A stretch of DNA of 64,000 nucleotides from assembly GCA_963281155.1 (NCBI GenBank), contig CAUJLY010000003.1, positions 1,488,001 to 1,552,000 on the forward strand. Reading direction: 5' to 3'. The notes under the pieces are model-generated. The model saw nothing but the letters and a program-made list of their open reading frames with translations. It had not been told where the DNA came from and ran no database searches. The position numbers were made by a program, and so were the translations under genes. Numbering within the stretch: the stretch's first letter is position 1; each line of letters starts with the position of its first letter. This document shows, in pieces, positions 9,274 to 19,437 of the stretch. The stretch is from Rhabditophanes sp. KR3021 (Eukaryota > Nematoda > Chromadorea > Rhabditida > Alloionematidae).

Positions 9274-11193
9274 TTATATTAAAATACTGGAGTTGACGAA
9301 TCGATCTTGTTTTAAGTAAAAGTTCCAATCAGTGGCGTTGCGTAGAAACAAAAACCCCTTGCCTGTTTTGTGTTCACCATTAACTTGATGGATAGTTAAC
9401 TTGTCAACAGCAACATTTGCTGAATTATCAATTTTAACAGCAACCCTAAAGTTCTCAATATCATATTTGCAAGGATATTTGTCAAGGGAGGTGAATTGAG
9501 TAAGTGAACAACTATTGCAACAATCAAATTCGATGATCCGCACAGATACTGGTAAATTGAGTTTATTTTTCATGCAGCAATTGATAAAAATGGCTTCGGC
9601 TTTCTTAAAATTCATGAAGTAATTTGGTTCATAATATTCAGTTGTCTTGAAAATTAAAGTGTTATTATTTTGTGGCTTGCACATCTTCTTGAAAAGTCCA
9701 ATTCTGAGAACTTTGACATTAGGGTAAGTTTTGGCTAAATTGAAGGCATATTTGTTTCCACTGGTTGATGGTAATCCTGTGATTGACAAGTACCGAACAG
9801 AACTTGGCCCTAACATGGATATCCTTTCAACCATTTGAGTAGCTGTCTCAAAATCAGAAGATGACACTCGGAAATGTAGCTTGAATTTTACTAACTTGCT
9901 GTGTTGCTTGATCCGAAGCATTGTGTACATGTTTAACATTTCCTCTGTTGAATTGTCAATTGTTAGTTCCAGACAGGTGACATTGCTAAAATCTATGGTA
10001 AGAAAAAGTGGAAATTTGATATGACATAGCTCGTCTGAATGGACTTTTTCTTCCAAGTAGGGAAGGGATTCATTTATAGCCTCAATTAGCATTTTATAAG
10101 TAAGAGCAGGTGCTCTTAATATGTCCAAAACCTTTTCACATTTAAGAACGGAAAAGAATCTTGGTTTGTAGTCAGTTCGAAAAGACGACTGTGGTTGTCT
10201 TCCCGTCGTTTGTAGCTTAGCATTAATAGTAGCACTGCCACTTTTGTCTTTGAATGAATTATCCATATAAGTAGCTATACTCAAGGTAGTATAGCAAGGA
10301 TCAAAAATGTCGTCTGGTAGTTCAAATCCAATTTCCAAATTTGTGCCAAGTCGAACGCCAGAAGTCACTAAAACTTTTAAAAGCATTGTCATATCATATG
10401 GAACTATTCTGGACTGATCTTGCCTAGGAAAATAGATGTAAGCTGCCGGTTTTTCTCTAATAAGATTAGATATTGCCATAAAACATTTGAAAATGTTTTC
10501 TTCCGTAATGTCAGATGAAATGTTGTAGTCGGAATTTGGAATGTACTGGCCGTGGCATGGTTTTTCAAGGATGAAAGTATTTACATTAGGCAAAAATCGC
10601 AAGAATTGTTTCATTAATTTATTTGCAAGGGGGAAAATTCTTAAAAGCTCACATAAATGCAAACCACTGATGATGGTAAGATTTTGTGACTTCAAATTAC
10701 TCAGCATTAACAGCAAGTGCCACTCATCAACTCCTTCTTTTTTCGAAGATTGGTATTCATTACAGGAAACGTGGAAAGCATGCACAAAATTCATTTGAAC
10801 AAATTGAGTGTATTTGTTCAGTAGAGCCTGCAGTAACTTACCAATTTGGTGAATTGATACTAATTCAGTAGTTTCTGTTGTTCTAATATCAATAATTAAT
10901 ATGAAACCAAGCTCATCTTTGGTAGGTAAGTTATCGAATAAAAGTAAGGCTTCTTTAAGTGAATAAAAAGATTCCCCAAAAATACTGCCAATAATTGTAG
11001 TGTCTTTGTCATTTACAAAAATAACAATTTTCGGATGTTTGTAGGTATGAGTGAAAGAATACTCTTTTAAACCCAGAATTTGAAAGACATTAACGTTGGT
11101 GGTTGCCAAAATAGATAAATCACTAATAGTCTTAACACAGGCATTAAGAAGTGCAACTTCACATGATTCATGCGTCATTCTTGACTCCATCAT
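9274..11193 (-). CDS. Unknown LRR-like protein, paralogue B (intronless)
   Basis: One exon of 639 residues starts at ATG 11193 (or the adjacent ATG 11190). It has the same architecture as the 521-residue gene downstream of it: an N-terminal block GSIFGESFYSLKEALLL, a middle of irregular leucine-rich segments (FSNVTCLELTIDNS, PSSVRYLSITGLPS, YPNVKVLRIGLFKKM), the block NYFMNFKKAEAIFINCC-x-LNLPVSVRIIEF with CNSC, and a closing NATDWNFYLKQ. It is about 120 residues longer in the middle. Both are intronless and in the same direction, as expected of a tandem duplication, possibly of a retrocopied ancestor. The two are diverged enough that the copies are old. No domain is assigned. Adaptor-type substrate recognition would be speculation. 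Confidence 0.7.
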   Translation of the reverse strand: MMESRMTHESCEVALLNACVKTISDLSILATTNVNVFQILGLKEYSFTHTYKHPKIVIFVNDKDTTIIGSIFGESFYSLKEALLLFDNLPTKDELGFILIIDIRTTETTELVSIHQIGKLLQALLNKYTQFVQMNFVHAFHVSCNEYQSSKKEGVDEWHLLLMLSNLKSQNLTIISGLHLCELLRIFPLANKLMKQFLRFLPNVNTFILEKPCHGQYIPNSDYNISSDITEENIFKCFMAISNLIREKPAAYIYFPRQDQSRIVPYDMTMLLKVLVTSGVRLGTNLEIGFELPDDIFDPCYTTLSIATYMDNSFKDKSGSATINAKLQTTGRQPQSSFRTDYKPRFFSVLKCEKVLDILRAPALTYKMLIEAINESLPYLEEKVHSDELCHIKFPLFLTIDFSNVTCLELTIDNSTEEMLNMYTMLRIKQHSKLVKFKLHFRVSSSDFETATQMVERISMLGPSSVRYLSITGLPSTSGNKYAFNLAKTYPNVKVLRIGLFKKMCKPQNNNTLIFKTTEYYEPNYFMNFKKAEAIFINCCMKNKLNLPVSVRIIEFDCCNSCSLTQFTSLDKYPCKYDIENFRVAVKIDNSANVAVDKLTIHQVNGEHKTGKGFLFLRNATDWNFYLKQDRFVNSSILI

Positions 11194-11725
11194 TTTAAGA
11201 TAAATTAGTGCAAAGTTGAGGCAATAATATATGTGGAATGGATGCAGTGGGTAGACATGCCAATCGATGTGTAATAGTATGTATTCGCTTATGACATACC
11301 CGCCTAAAACAAATGGCGTGGGGTGGGTATTTTATGTGATATAAGGAAGTATATCAAGATGTAAGATTGTAATAGCTTGTTAGCATGAATACAAAAATAA
11401 AATATTATGGAATCCAACATAATAACCATTATTCGTATAATTGTTTAGTTTTATATTAAATATACCTGAAGTGAATATTCGATAACTATATAACTTAAGC
11501 TCTGTTAGCTAATTTTCAGCGACAGATTGTATTTTGTTGATGATAATAAGAAAAGCAACTTTGATTGTATTGTGGTGATTTAAGTCATACATCAATTTAA
11601 TTAATTATCATTGCCATGTTAAACAAAATAAACACATTATATTATTTTATTTAAAAAGAGATACAAATAAGAAGATGAGCCTTACATGAAAGGTGTGAGT
11701 ATATAAAGAGCGATCCCAAAGTGAC
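11194..11725. other. Intergenic, no gene seen
   Basis: AT-rich 530 bp holding the upstream region of the 639-residue gene and the 3' flank of the small Cys-rich gene. No ORF or RNA gene was seen. Confidence 0.4.
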
Positions 11726-12061
11726 TTAACGGTTTAAACAGCAAATACATCTAATAATATTGATGAGTATTGCCAATACAGTTAAAACAGCCATAATCAA
11801 AAGAAGGACAGTGACCCAGTCTTGAAGTCTGAAGCAACAGCTATTGTAAGCAGATCCACAGCATCGGAAGTGATAGATGACGTTTGATTCTGGACAGTTT
11901 TGGCCGATGACTGGAACTGGGCAGGCAAGAGCAGAGTCTTTGATTTTGAAGGGGTCAAGGGATTTGACTTCGTCGACTAGACTGGTTTCGGCTGAGATAA
12001 ATGGAGCAAAAAGGCAGAGAGCTGCAAGGGCGATACAAATATGGGGAAGTAGTGATTTCAT
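11726..12061 (-). CDS. Small Cys-rich single-pass membrane protein (Shisa-like layout)
   Basis: An intronless ORF of 111 residues. Residues 1-24 are a signal peptide (ICIALAALCLFAPFISA). The ectodomain has six to seven cysteines including CPVPVIGQNC and a double CC pair (HFRCCG, NSCCFRLQDW). Residues about 82-104 are a strong transmembrane helix (WVTVLLLIMAVLTVLAILI), followed by a short CICCLNR tail that may be palmitoylated. The C-CC-CC spacing before a single helix recalls Shisa-like and similar small metazoan type I proteins, but I cannot assign a subfamily. The signal peptide and helix make it a convincing gene despite its size. Confidence 0.75.
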   Translation of the reverse strand: MKSLLPHICIALAALCLFAPFISAETSLVDEVKSLDPFKIKDSALACPVPVIGQNCPESNVIYHFRCCGSAYNSCCFRLQDWVTVLLLIMAVLTVLAILINIIRCICCLNR

Positions 12062-13995
12062 GATGGCAAGTTTCTGGAATTATTTTAAAGGATTAGTCTT
12101 TGTTTAAATAGATACATAAATAAAACGCAGATCATATCACGACCAATAGTTGTTGGTGACTTCCAATTTTACAACTCACTCCTTATCTCAAGTTAATAAT
12201 ACTACCCACACACAGTGAATAATCAAAAAATATCGCTTCGAATTAAAAATTCATAAAAATAAGTATGTATTAATATTAAAAATGGTACTGGAATGTCTAA
12301 TTTCATCTCAACCACCAAATAATAATCTTAATACATATAGAAAGTTGTTTATTAATATATGATCATCGTCAGTACAGAATAAAAATAAGTGTATTTTGAT
12401 GAAAAGTAAAAGTTGAGGGCAGTGAGATAGTTTAAATTTGATGTGATAATTAGAGTGGGATATAAAAAATGTGATATATTAATAAGAAAAAAGTGTAGAG
12501 ATGGTGGGGATTAGTTGATTGATTAAAAGTAACGGACATAGGCATAAACAATACTTAGTATAATACATTGTTTATTGATTTGGAGGAGAGGGGTGAGTGG
12601 CGGTTGGTTGTGAAATCATTACCAATCATGGTTGACTACTAAAAGGTAAAATTGATGATGTCAAAAAGAAATTTGATGGTGGATACGTTTAACGCAAGGG
12701 CATCCTTCTGACCTTTTTATCATTGTGAATATAAAAAAGAGAAAAAGTAGTAAATGAGCAATAGTAATGGTGGTTTAGTAGCACAAAACAACTTAAAATA
12801 AAAATAGTATATTTAAGGGCACATTTGTTTTTGTAGTCTCCACCAAGAGATAATTAAAATAGCTGCTAAGTAAGTGAATAATAAATATTGTGTAGTATGT
12901 GGACAAAAAGAATTTATAATTATGTACTGGAAGAATATTTTATTTGCATTCAAATACAAATTTATATATCTGTGTATATATTCAATTTATAGGATGGTAT
13001 TTAAATTGAAAAGATAAACCGGAGAAAATTGATGTTTAACAATATATGTTTATTTATATATAAGGATCGGTCGTCTCCCCCAAAACAAGTCTATATTACA
13101 CAAATAAAAGTGTATATGTACAGATTATGCATTTTTTGCCACGATCATTTACACAAAATATCTGATGATTGAACAAATGAATTGAATGCAAAGTCATCAT
13201 TCTTCACATAAATAACGGGTAAATTTGAAACATAAGAGAGTGAATAATAATAGAGAAGGTTGTGATCATGCGAAAGGCAATTCATATAACATCATTTAAA
13301 TACAACATAATATTTTGTCATATATATTTAGGTTGCGTTGGTTAGTAAGATGAATAATAATGTACGTACGTTAAGTCACCGTTTTAAATATGTGTAATGC
13401 AAAGTTATTTGATGCTAGGATTTATCCAACCCAATTAAAAGCAAAGTAGAATATCATTTCACAGACGCCTATTTCCTTTTTTTAGATGCAAAAAGAGAGT
13501 TAGCTTTTGAATATGTTCATATTTCAGTGTAAAGTTAGCTTGGAAAGTTAAAACCTGTATTAAATTTGATTAGTCACAAAAAACATCATAAAATACACGC
13601 ATAGTCTAGTAGACAAAAATACCTTTAATTGAGAATAATTGACATTACAGTTTGGTTAATTGTTTCAGACAAATGAAATACAAAGGATAAACCATCACCG
13701 AAACTTCTTAAAAGCCTTTCTAATAAAATGGAAATGTTATTTATTAAGAAAGGGGAAAAAGAATAAATTTTATTGGTTCGTAAAATTAAAAGAAAGAAGA
13801 TAGATGATGTGAGATAGGATTTTTGTTCAAATTAAATAGGGATGATTGATGTGGAACGCTACATATTTATTAACATTATGTTTATAAATTGGATCAAAGA
13901 CGACCATCATTTTCTTGGTTTAATTTTTTTGTGAATAATTTTTGCGCGTATTTCTATTTTTTTGATCTTTGCGGTAAAGTTCAGAAGTAATCAAA
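12062..13995. other. Long intergenic stretch, no gene seen
   Basis: Nearly 2 kb of AT-rich sequence with no coding frame, RNA gene or clear repeat. The first 150 bp should contain the promoter of the 12061 gene. Homopurine patches around 12400-12740 are unremarkable. Confidence 0.4.
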
Positions 13996-14148
13996 TTTTA
14001 ACAACTACCAACTGATTATAGACTTAACAAGCGTCTATTTTTGAAAGTTTTAACAACCGTCGACGATTTGAATATTTTAACAAATGTATGCCATTTGAAT
14101 ATTTAAAAAATATCGACTATTTAAGCATTTTAACAATTATCTGTAACT
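13996..14148. repeat. Tandem repeat, period about 26-27 bp, six units
   Basis: The word TTTTAACAA recurs at about 13997, 14024, 14049, 14075, 14102 (degraded) and 14128. Between occurrences comes a variable segment often reading xTCGACxATTTGAATA. It abuts the stop codon of the receptor gene on the minus strand, so it forms the start of its 3' UTR. Confidence 0.7.
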
Positions 14149-15350
14149 TTACCAGGTTTGCCTATAAATATGAAAATAGGTATTTGCATTGGCATGAATA
14201 TCAACTTCTTTTTTAGCTGCTCTTTTTTTCCTACACAAAACCAAATTAGCCCATTTTTGCGAAATCTTTGCTAATGGTTCATACCGCACCAACAACAAAG
14301 CAGGATAAATAAAAGCATACAAACTAATTGAGATACCAAACGTTTCCTTAATAAACGCAAACATCTTCATATCATTACCAGCCCATTGAACAAACACATT
14401 CGCAGCCAACATACTAATCAGCCTACAAATCATATACGAAATAGTAATCGGTATGATAACTTTGGTAGTCTTAATATTTTCTTCCAGCTGATATTTTGCA
14501 GTCAAAGCTAATATTTTAGCATCTTTTGCCTGTCTAAAGTCGTATTGTGGACTTAATAATTTTGAATTATTAAAAAATGCATGCAATTAACAAAACACTT
14601 ACATTCTTAATTTTTTTGAATAATAATAAATGGCAATTGATACGATGGTTGTGACTACGCAGATAGGAATGTTTATGCCGAATATATCTGAAACGGAAAT
14701 GGCATTGGATGAAACTGAGCTACAATATACTAGGGTTTTGTTTGATGGACTGTTTGCAATTGCGATGAGTCCTTCGATGGGTGTCAGTAAAGGATAAATC
14801 CACTGAAATATTAATTACTGTTAAACTAAATTTTTAACTTACTGTGCAAAAACATGCAAATGAAACAATTATAGGATTTCGTTTATTTTCGTAGTGGCGG
14901 TACCCAATCGTTGCTATTAGTCTTTCTGAGCAAATTGCCCCAAATCCAAACAAAACCACATTGAGCGGTGCATTTGTGAAGGCAGATAGTAATTTACATG
15001 TATCTTGAACTTCAACAAATAAGCAACTTGACGAAGGAAATAAAAGAAAGATTAAGAATTTGCCTGCTCTAAATGTGCTAAGTGAAGTTCTCATCAAGAT
15101 TGCGATTCCAATATTTAACATTAATATTCTCAAGTTAATTCCAAATATCTACAAAAATTTGTTTGTTAATTAGGCCATATTTGAGATTGAATGTACTTAC
15201 TTTTCTTTTCACAATATAAAAATGGGAATAAAATGTCAAAATGACACCTATTATATTCATCAAAACTAGAATAAAAAGCGAAATTGTGGTACCATAAAAA
15301 GAATTAACATTGTAAGCTTCTTGGCATACAGTTAAATTTATAGCTTCCAT
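14149..15350 (-). CDS. Nematode serpentine chemoreceptor (Sra/Srab/Sre superfamily)
   Basis: Exons 15350-15201, 15148-14843, 14802-14603 and 14551-14149 join in phase to 352 residues. Seven hydrophobic segments are visible, beginning with ISLFILVLMNIIGVILTFY and ending with FGISISLYAFIYPALLLV. The ERLIATIGYRHYENKRN block after TM3 and LTAKYQLEENIKTTKV before TM6 are the signatures of the nematode Sra superfamily (Sra, Srab, Srb, Sre), in which ER-x-x-AT-x-YE and a KxQxxEN block recur. Members are orphan G-protein-coupled receptors of ciliated sensory neurons. The N-terminus is short and extracellular, and the tail is basic. A single copy is present here. Which of the four subfamilies it belongs to is unsettled. 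Confidence 0.8.
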
Positions 15351-16595
15351 AATATATAATCTATCTAAGTAATTAATAAAATCTTCAAATGATATTAAAA
15401 TTTGACGTAGTTAACAAAAAATAGTAAATATTTGCACAACAAAAGGAAGTATGGCCTGAAAATAATTTTCTAATAAGAGTACAATATCTGGAATGCGTTT
15501 TTATAAAATATATGTAAGTTATCATCTGCGATTGTTTAAAATCATTTGAATCTAATCTCGAAGAATAATATTTTTGTTTTTTATCACCGTTTACGGCAAC
15601 AAAATAATTGCCTTTGTATTGACAATATGATGCCTTATTCTTTTATATAAAAATAGGTTTCAAGCATCATTGTGTATTGTATAAATGACAATTTATTTTG
15701 CTTTTTTTGAACAAATACCTTAATTTAGGAACAATAGGTTAAAGCTAGGTTAGATTAGACAAAGTTTAAGATGACGCTCATAATTAGGACTTGTATACAT
15801 AATAATTACGATAGTCACGATGTTCACCTATAATTTAGTCAAAGAGGGTTACAAATAGTCTAATTGTAAAAATTAATGAAAACTTTTACCTTCCGACCAA
15901 CTTTTTCTAAGTGGATGCCTAATTAAAGCCAATTTTTTAATTACATGTAAAAAGAAGTTGTTAGTGCAGTTGAGGCAATTGACTAACTAATTGCGAATAT
16001 TGTTCAATTATTGGGTACGAGCATGGAAGTTATGAACAGTTTAGTTTAAATGATTGCTTTAACTTTTTGTGCAATTAAATCTATTTATGGAACTTACTAC
16101 CAATGAAAGTGAAAAATTTGCAGACCTAACAAAGCCTAAATTTATCAATTTATCAAATGTCAATTACTTTTATATATTCAGAATCAGCGGGTAAATTGCG
16201 TCCATTAAAACTATTACAAATTAATTTAAGTTGAGATTAAATAATTTTTTAATAAAATGCAATAAAATATTTTTTGATGTATATATCTCCTAAACACTAT
16301 TGTTGTTAATTTTAAAATGACTTGATAATGTTTGTACGTAAACCTGATTGAAATCAAAACATATTTAGTTTACTTTTATAAACATCTCTAACAAATATTC
16401 TTTTGAAGACTCTTTATTGCAATTTAAACAATATTATAGATGTTTAATATGATCAAATCATCAAATTTATTTATCCACTTTTAAATGTATTTTCAGAATT
16501 CAATATAATTTGAATATTTATAAATTGAAATTTGTATTACTTAAATACCAGCTAATCAACTCATTAATCCAATTCACTCACTGTCAACCGTCAAT
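15351..16595. other. Intergenic, no gene seen
   Basis: 1.2 kb between two divergent genes (receptor on minus, phosphatase on plus), hence both promoters. AT-rich, with many stops in all frames. Confidence 0.4.
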
Positions 16596-17529
16596 ATGGC
16601 CAAAGCTTTTACAGGATTACGCCTAATGGGAATGCGTCATGGAGAAAGACTAGACATGCAATACCCTAAATGGTTTGTAAAACTCGAAGAAGACAAATGC
16701 TACGAACGTCCGGACTGGAACATGCCTTTCAGTCTACCCTTAATCAGGCCACCCAGTGAGTTTGAAAGTGACACTGTATTGACTCTAGTAGGAACAATGG
16801 TCGCCCATCTAACGGGAAAAGGCCTCTTGCTTTCAAACTCAACACCCGATTATGTTTACTGTTCTCCTGCCTTAAGATCAATCCAAACAGCTCTCGCAGT
16901 AATCGAGGGCTCCAAGAGTAAAGCAACCATCAGAATCGAACCTGGTCTATTTGAAAATGCGACTTTGTACAAGAAGAAACGAGTCCCTACATTCTTAACT
17001 CCCGATCAGCTACAAGGTGCAGGCTTTGATACAATTGACTATTCATACAAGCCATATTGGAAAATAACGGACGTAAGTAATACCAAGATGTCCCCAAAAC
17101 TATCTGTTATTTTAGATTTTCGGTACGGAAATAAACGAACAAGACTACCTAATAAGATTCCACAAAACAGTATCAAATATTGTTAATGCACACGATGGCC
17201 AAGACAGTTCCATTCTCTTATGTGGCCATGCATCTACATGCGACTTAACTGTTAATTATGCTTATCAACGAACCAAACCCTATGACGTTAAGTATTTGCT
17301 TCGTATCGGTGATTTCGTCCCTTACTGTTCTTTGGTCGGACTAGATCAAATTGACGGAAAAAATAAATTTGTCTTGAACAAGAAAATATGTCTTCCAATC
17401 ACTATCAATAACTTTACTACCGCTTATGATGAGAAATTCGTTTATCGCGATGTACCTGAATTGGTAAAGATCACTAATGCGTCATGCAGGAAAAATGATT
17501 TTATAGACAATGCACTCTACAAGGACTGA
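16596..17529 (+). CDS. Histidine-phosphatase family protein, UBASH3/STS-like
   Basis: Exons 16596-17072 and 17116-17529 (43-bp intron) give 296 residues. The catalytic RHG motif is MRHGER at residues 13-18 (His15 as phospho-acceptor), with the second arginine in SPALRSIQTA, the downstream acid region in IRIEPGLFEN, and the second histidine in LLCGHAST (His197). The phrases RPDWNMPFSLP, SPALRSxQTA and EPGLFE follow the 2H-type phosphatase domain of UBASH3A/B and the insect ecdysteroid-phosphate phosphatase, but no UBA or SH3 domain precedes it. Probable activity is phosphomonoesterase or protein tyrosine phosphatase in the cytosol; the substrate is unknown. A poly(A) signal AATAAA is at 17601-17606. 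Confidence 0.88.
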
Positions 17530-17822
17530 TTAATGGGCTTCTTCTATAACCATAAAATTGCTTTAATTATCCAACAATTCATAAGTGTTTAAAAGCATCA
17601 AATAAAAAAGCTTTCTTCTTGTGTATTATGTTTTTTGTCCAAACATTGACACACAAAAAAGTAATAGTATCCTTTGCTCATATCTTTTATTTCTCTTCGT
17701 AATATGCTAACAGAATAAATAATAAAAAATCATAATCAAAACACAGAAAGAACAATTTTTTCTATTTTATATATACACACCTTATCGCACAATAATAATA
17801 AATATATTTGAATGGACCCATC

Positions 17823-19347
17823 TCATTGTACGTATGGATTTTGAGAATATTTATGACCATCTGTTTTGATATATTTCTGTAAACTTTTTATGTAACTTTG
17901 TAAGAATGATTTGGAACCCGATTTTATCAAATTGACAGGGACTTTTCCTTTGATGTCACTGTTGAATATCCATTCGTAGAGAGAGTGGGTTTCGTCGATT
18001 TTTGATATACGTATCAAATTGATACCATTTTGCCCTCTGATGATTTTGTTTGTTGGGTCAGGTGGCTTAATGGCTGATTTGATACTAACGAATACTCCAT
18101 TAAATATATCTTGTTCAGGGTTATAGGTGATGCGACGGATATCTAGGAAGTCTCGGGATGAGATGTGTCCCAGCATCGCTGCGTTACTCACTGAATATAC
18201 GATTTCTGTGCATTCATCTACAGTCAATAAGGATTCCGAAGATTTTATTTGGCTGTTATAATTCTTTTGGTCAATCCAACTGATTTGGTATAGAAGATAG
18301 GTGTTAGCTTCACAGGTAGCTTTGATGTAGTAGGAATTTGTGGCTTCATTGTAACTGATGAATGCATTGCCTTCTGATAAGGTTTTCCAGGTAGAGACAT
18401 CATTGAAGATAGCTTTAGCTTTTGCTTCCGCATTAGAAATAGCTGCTTGATAGTCTGAGATGGTTAGATTTTCAGTGTCACTTCCTTGGACAGTACTTCC
18501 ACGCTGACTTTGTTGTTCCTCTTCGGATGAATAGTCTCTGGCCGTTCCGAAAGCATCCTCATCAGTAACATACGAAATAGGCATTCTCGCAGAAGAAGAT
18601 CCAGCTTCTTCCCTCACTCTGACAGGAATTCTTTGTTCTGCAATAGTTAAATCATGCGTCGAGTCATAACAAGCGTGTCTTTCCCGAGGCAAGACTCTAA
18701 AAGGCATTAGCCAAAGTTCAAACCAACCAGTACAAAAAGTAGACACTATTACCAAATACTGCGGCAGCGAATTTTTAGACTGGTTGAAAAAGAACAAAAT
18801 TTTGATTGCTAAAAAGATGGTTGTCCCACTTGTTGACAATGCGACAGGAGCCCAGTGTTTAAAAATACAAATTGCATATATTGTCAATAGAAAAGTCATC
18901 TTTATAAAGGCAATCAGGACTACATCAAACAAGGAGGTCTGAAAGAAATGAGGTTCGAAGATGTTGATTTCATTGTAGAACACTTTTGCCCAGTCGTCTC
19001 CTTGTGATACCTAAAGCAAATAAAAGCAGAGTTAGTAGTCGGTATCAAATTTGTACGTATTTAAATATTTAGTGAAGGAATAAATGAAAGGTCTTCGTGA
19101 CTTCCGAATCGTAATATGTCGCTAATATCATAACATTAACATTACTTTTCATCATACTCAAATCAACATATACAACCATTTAAGAAAGAAAATAACAAAA
19201 ACTCACCGTACTAAGCAACCATAACAAAGTTGTAAGTGAAAAAGCAAAAACGCAGACAATCAAAAATTTTCGCCTGTCCTTGCCCATGGTATGTTCTTCA
19301 TAAAGAAGTGGATCTAAAACTGAACCTCTCCCACTATAATTGATCAT
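17823..19347 (-). CDS. STARD3 (MLN64)-like late-endosomal sterol transfer protein
   Basis: Two exons, 19347-19207 and 19010-17823, give 442 residues, close to human STARD3 (445). Residues about 15-150 form the four-helix MENTAL domain (RRKFLIVCVFAFSLTTLLWLL; DVVLIAFIKMTFLL; YLVIVSTFCTGWFELWLMPFRVLP, the human equivalent ending WFLDFKVLP). A charged linker (about 165-235) follows, then the START domain (235-435) with RDFLDIRRI, GQNGINLIRISKI and WIFNSDIKGKVPVNLI. Family role: cholesterol and sphingosine transfer from ER to late endosomes. I do not see a clear FFAT motif. The start is uncertain: the frame stays open upstream of 19347 to a TAG at about 19496 but without an ATG, so either this Met or an unseen upstream exon is used. 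Confidence 0.85.
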
Positions 19348-19437
19348 ATCAGCTTGATAATCTTTCCCCCTTTTGTTATCACCAGATCGATTGGTAGTGA
19401 TCTTAAGTTGGGGTTGTTTTGTTGATTTGGGATTCAA

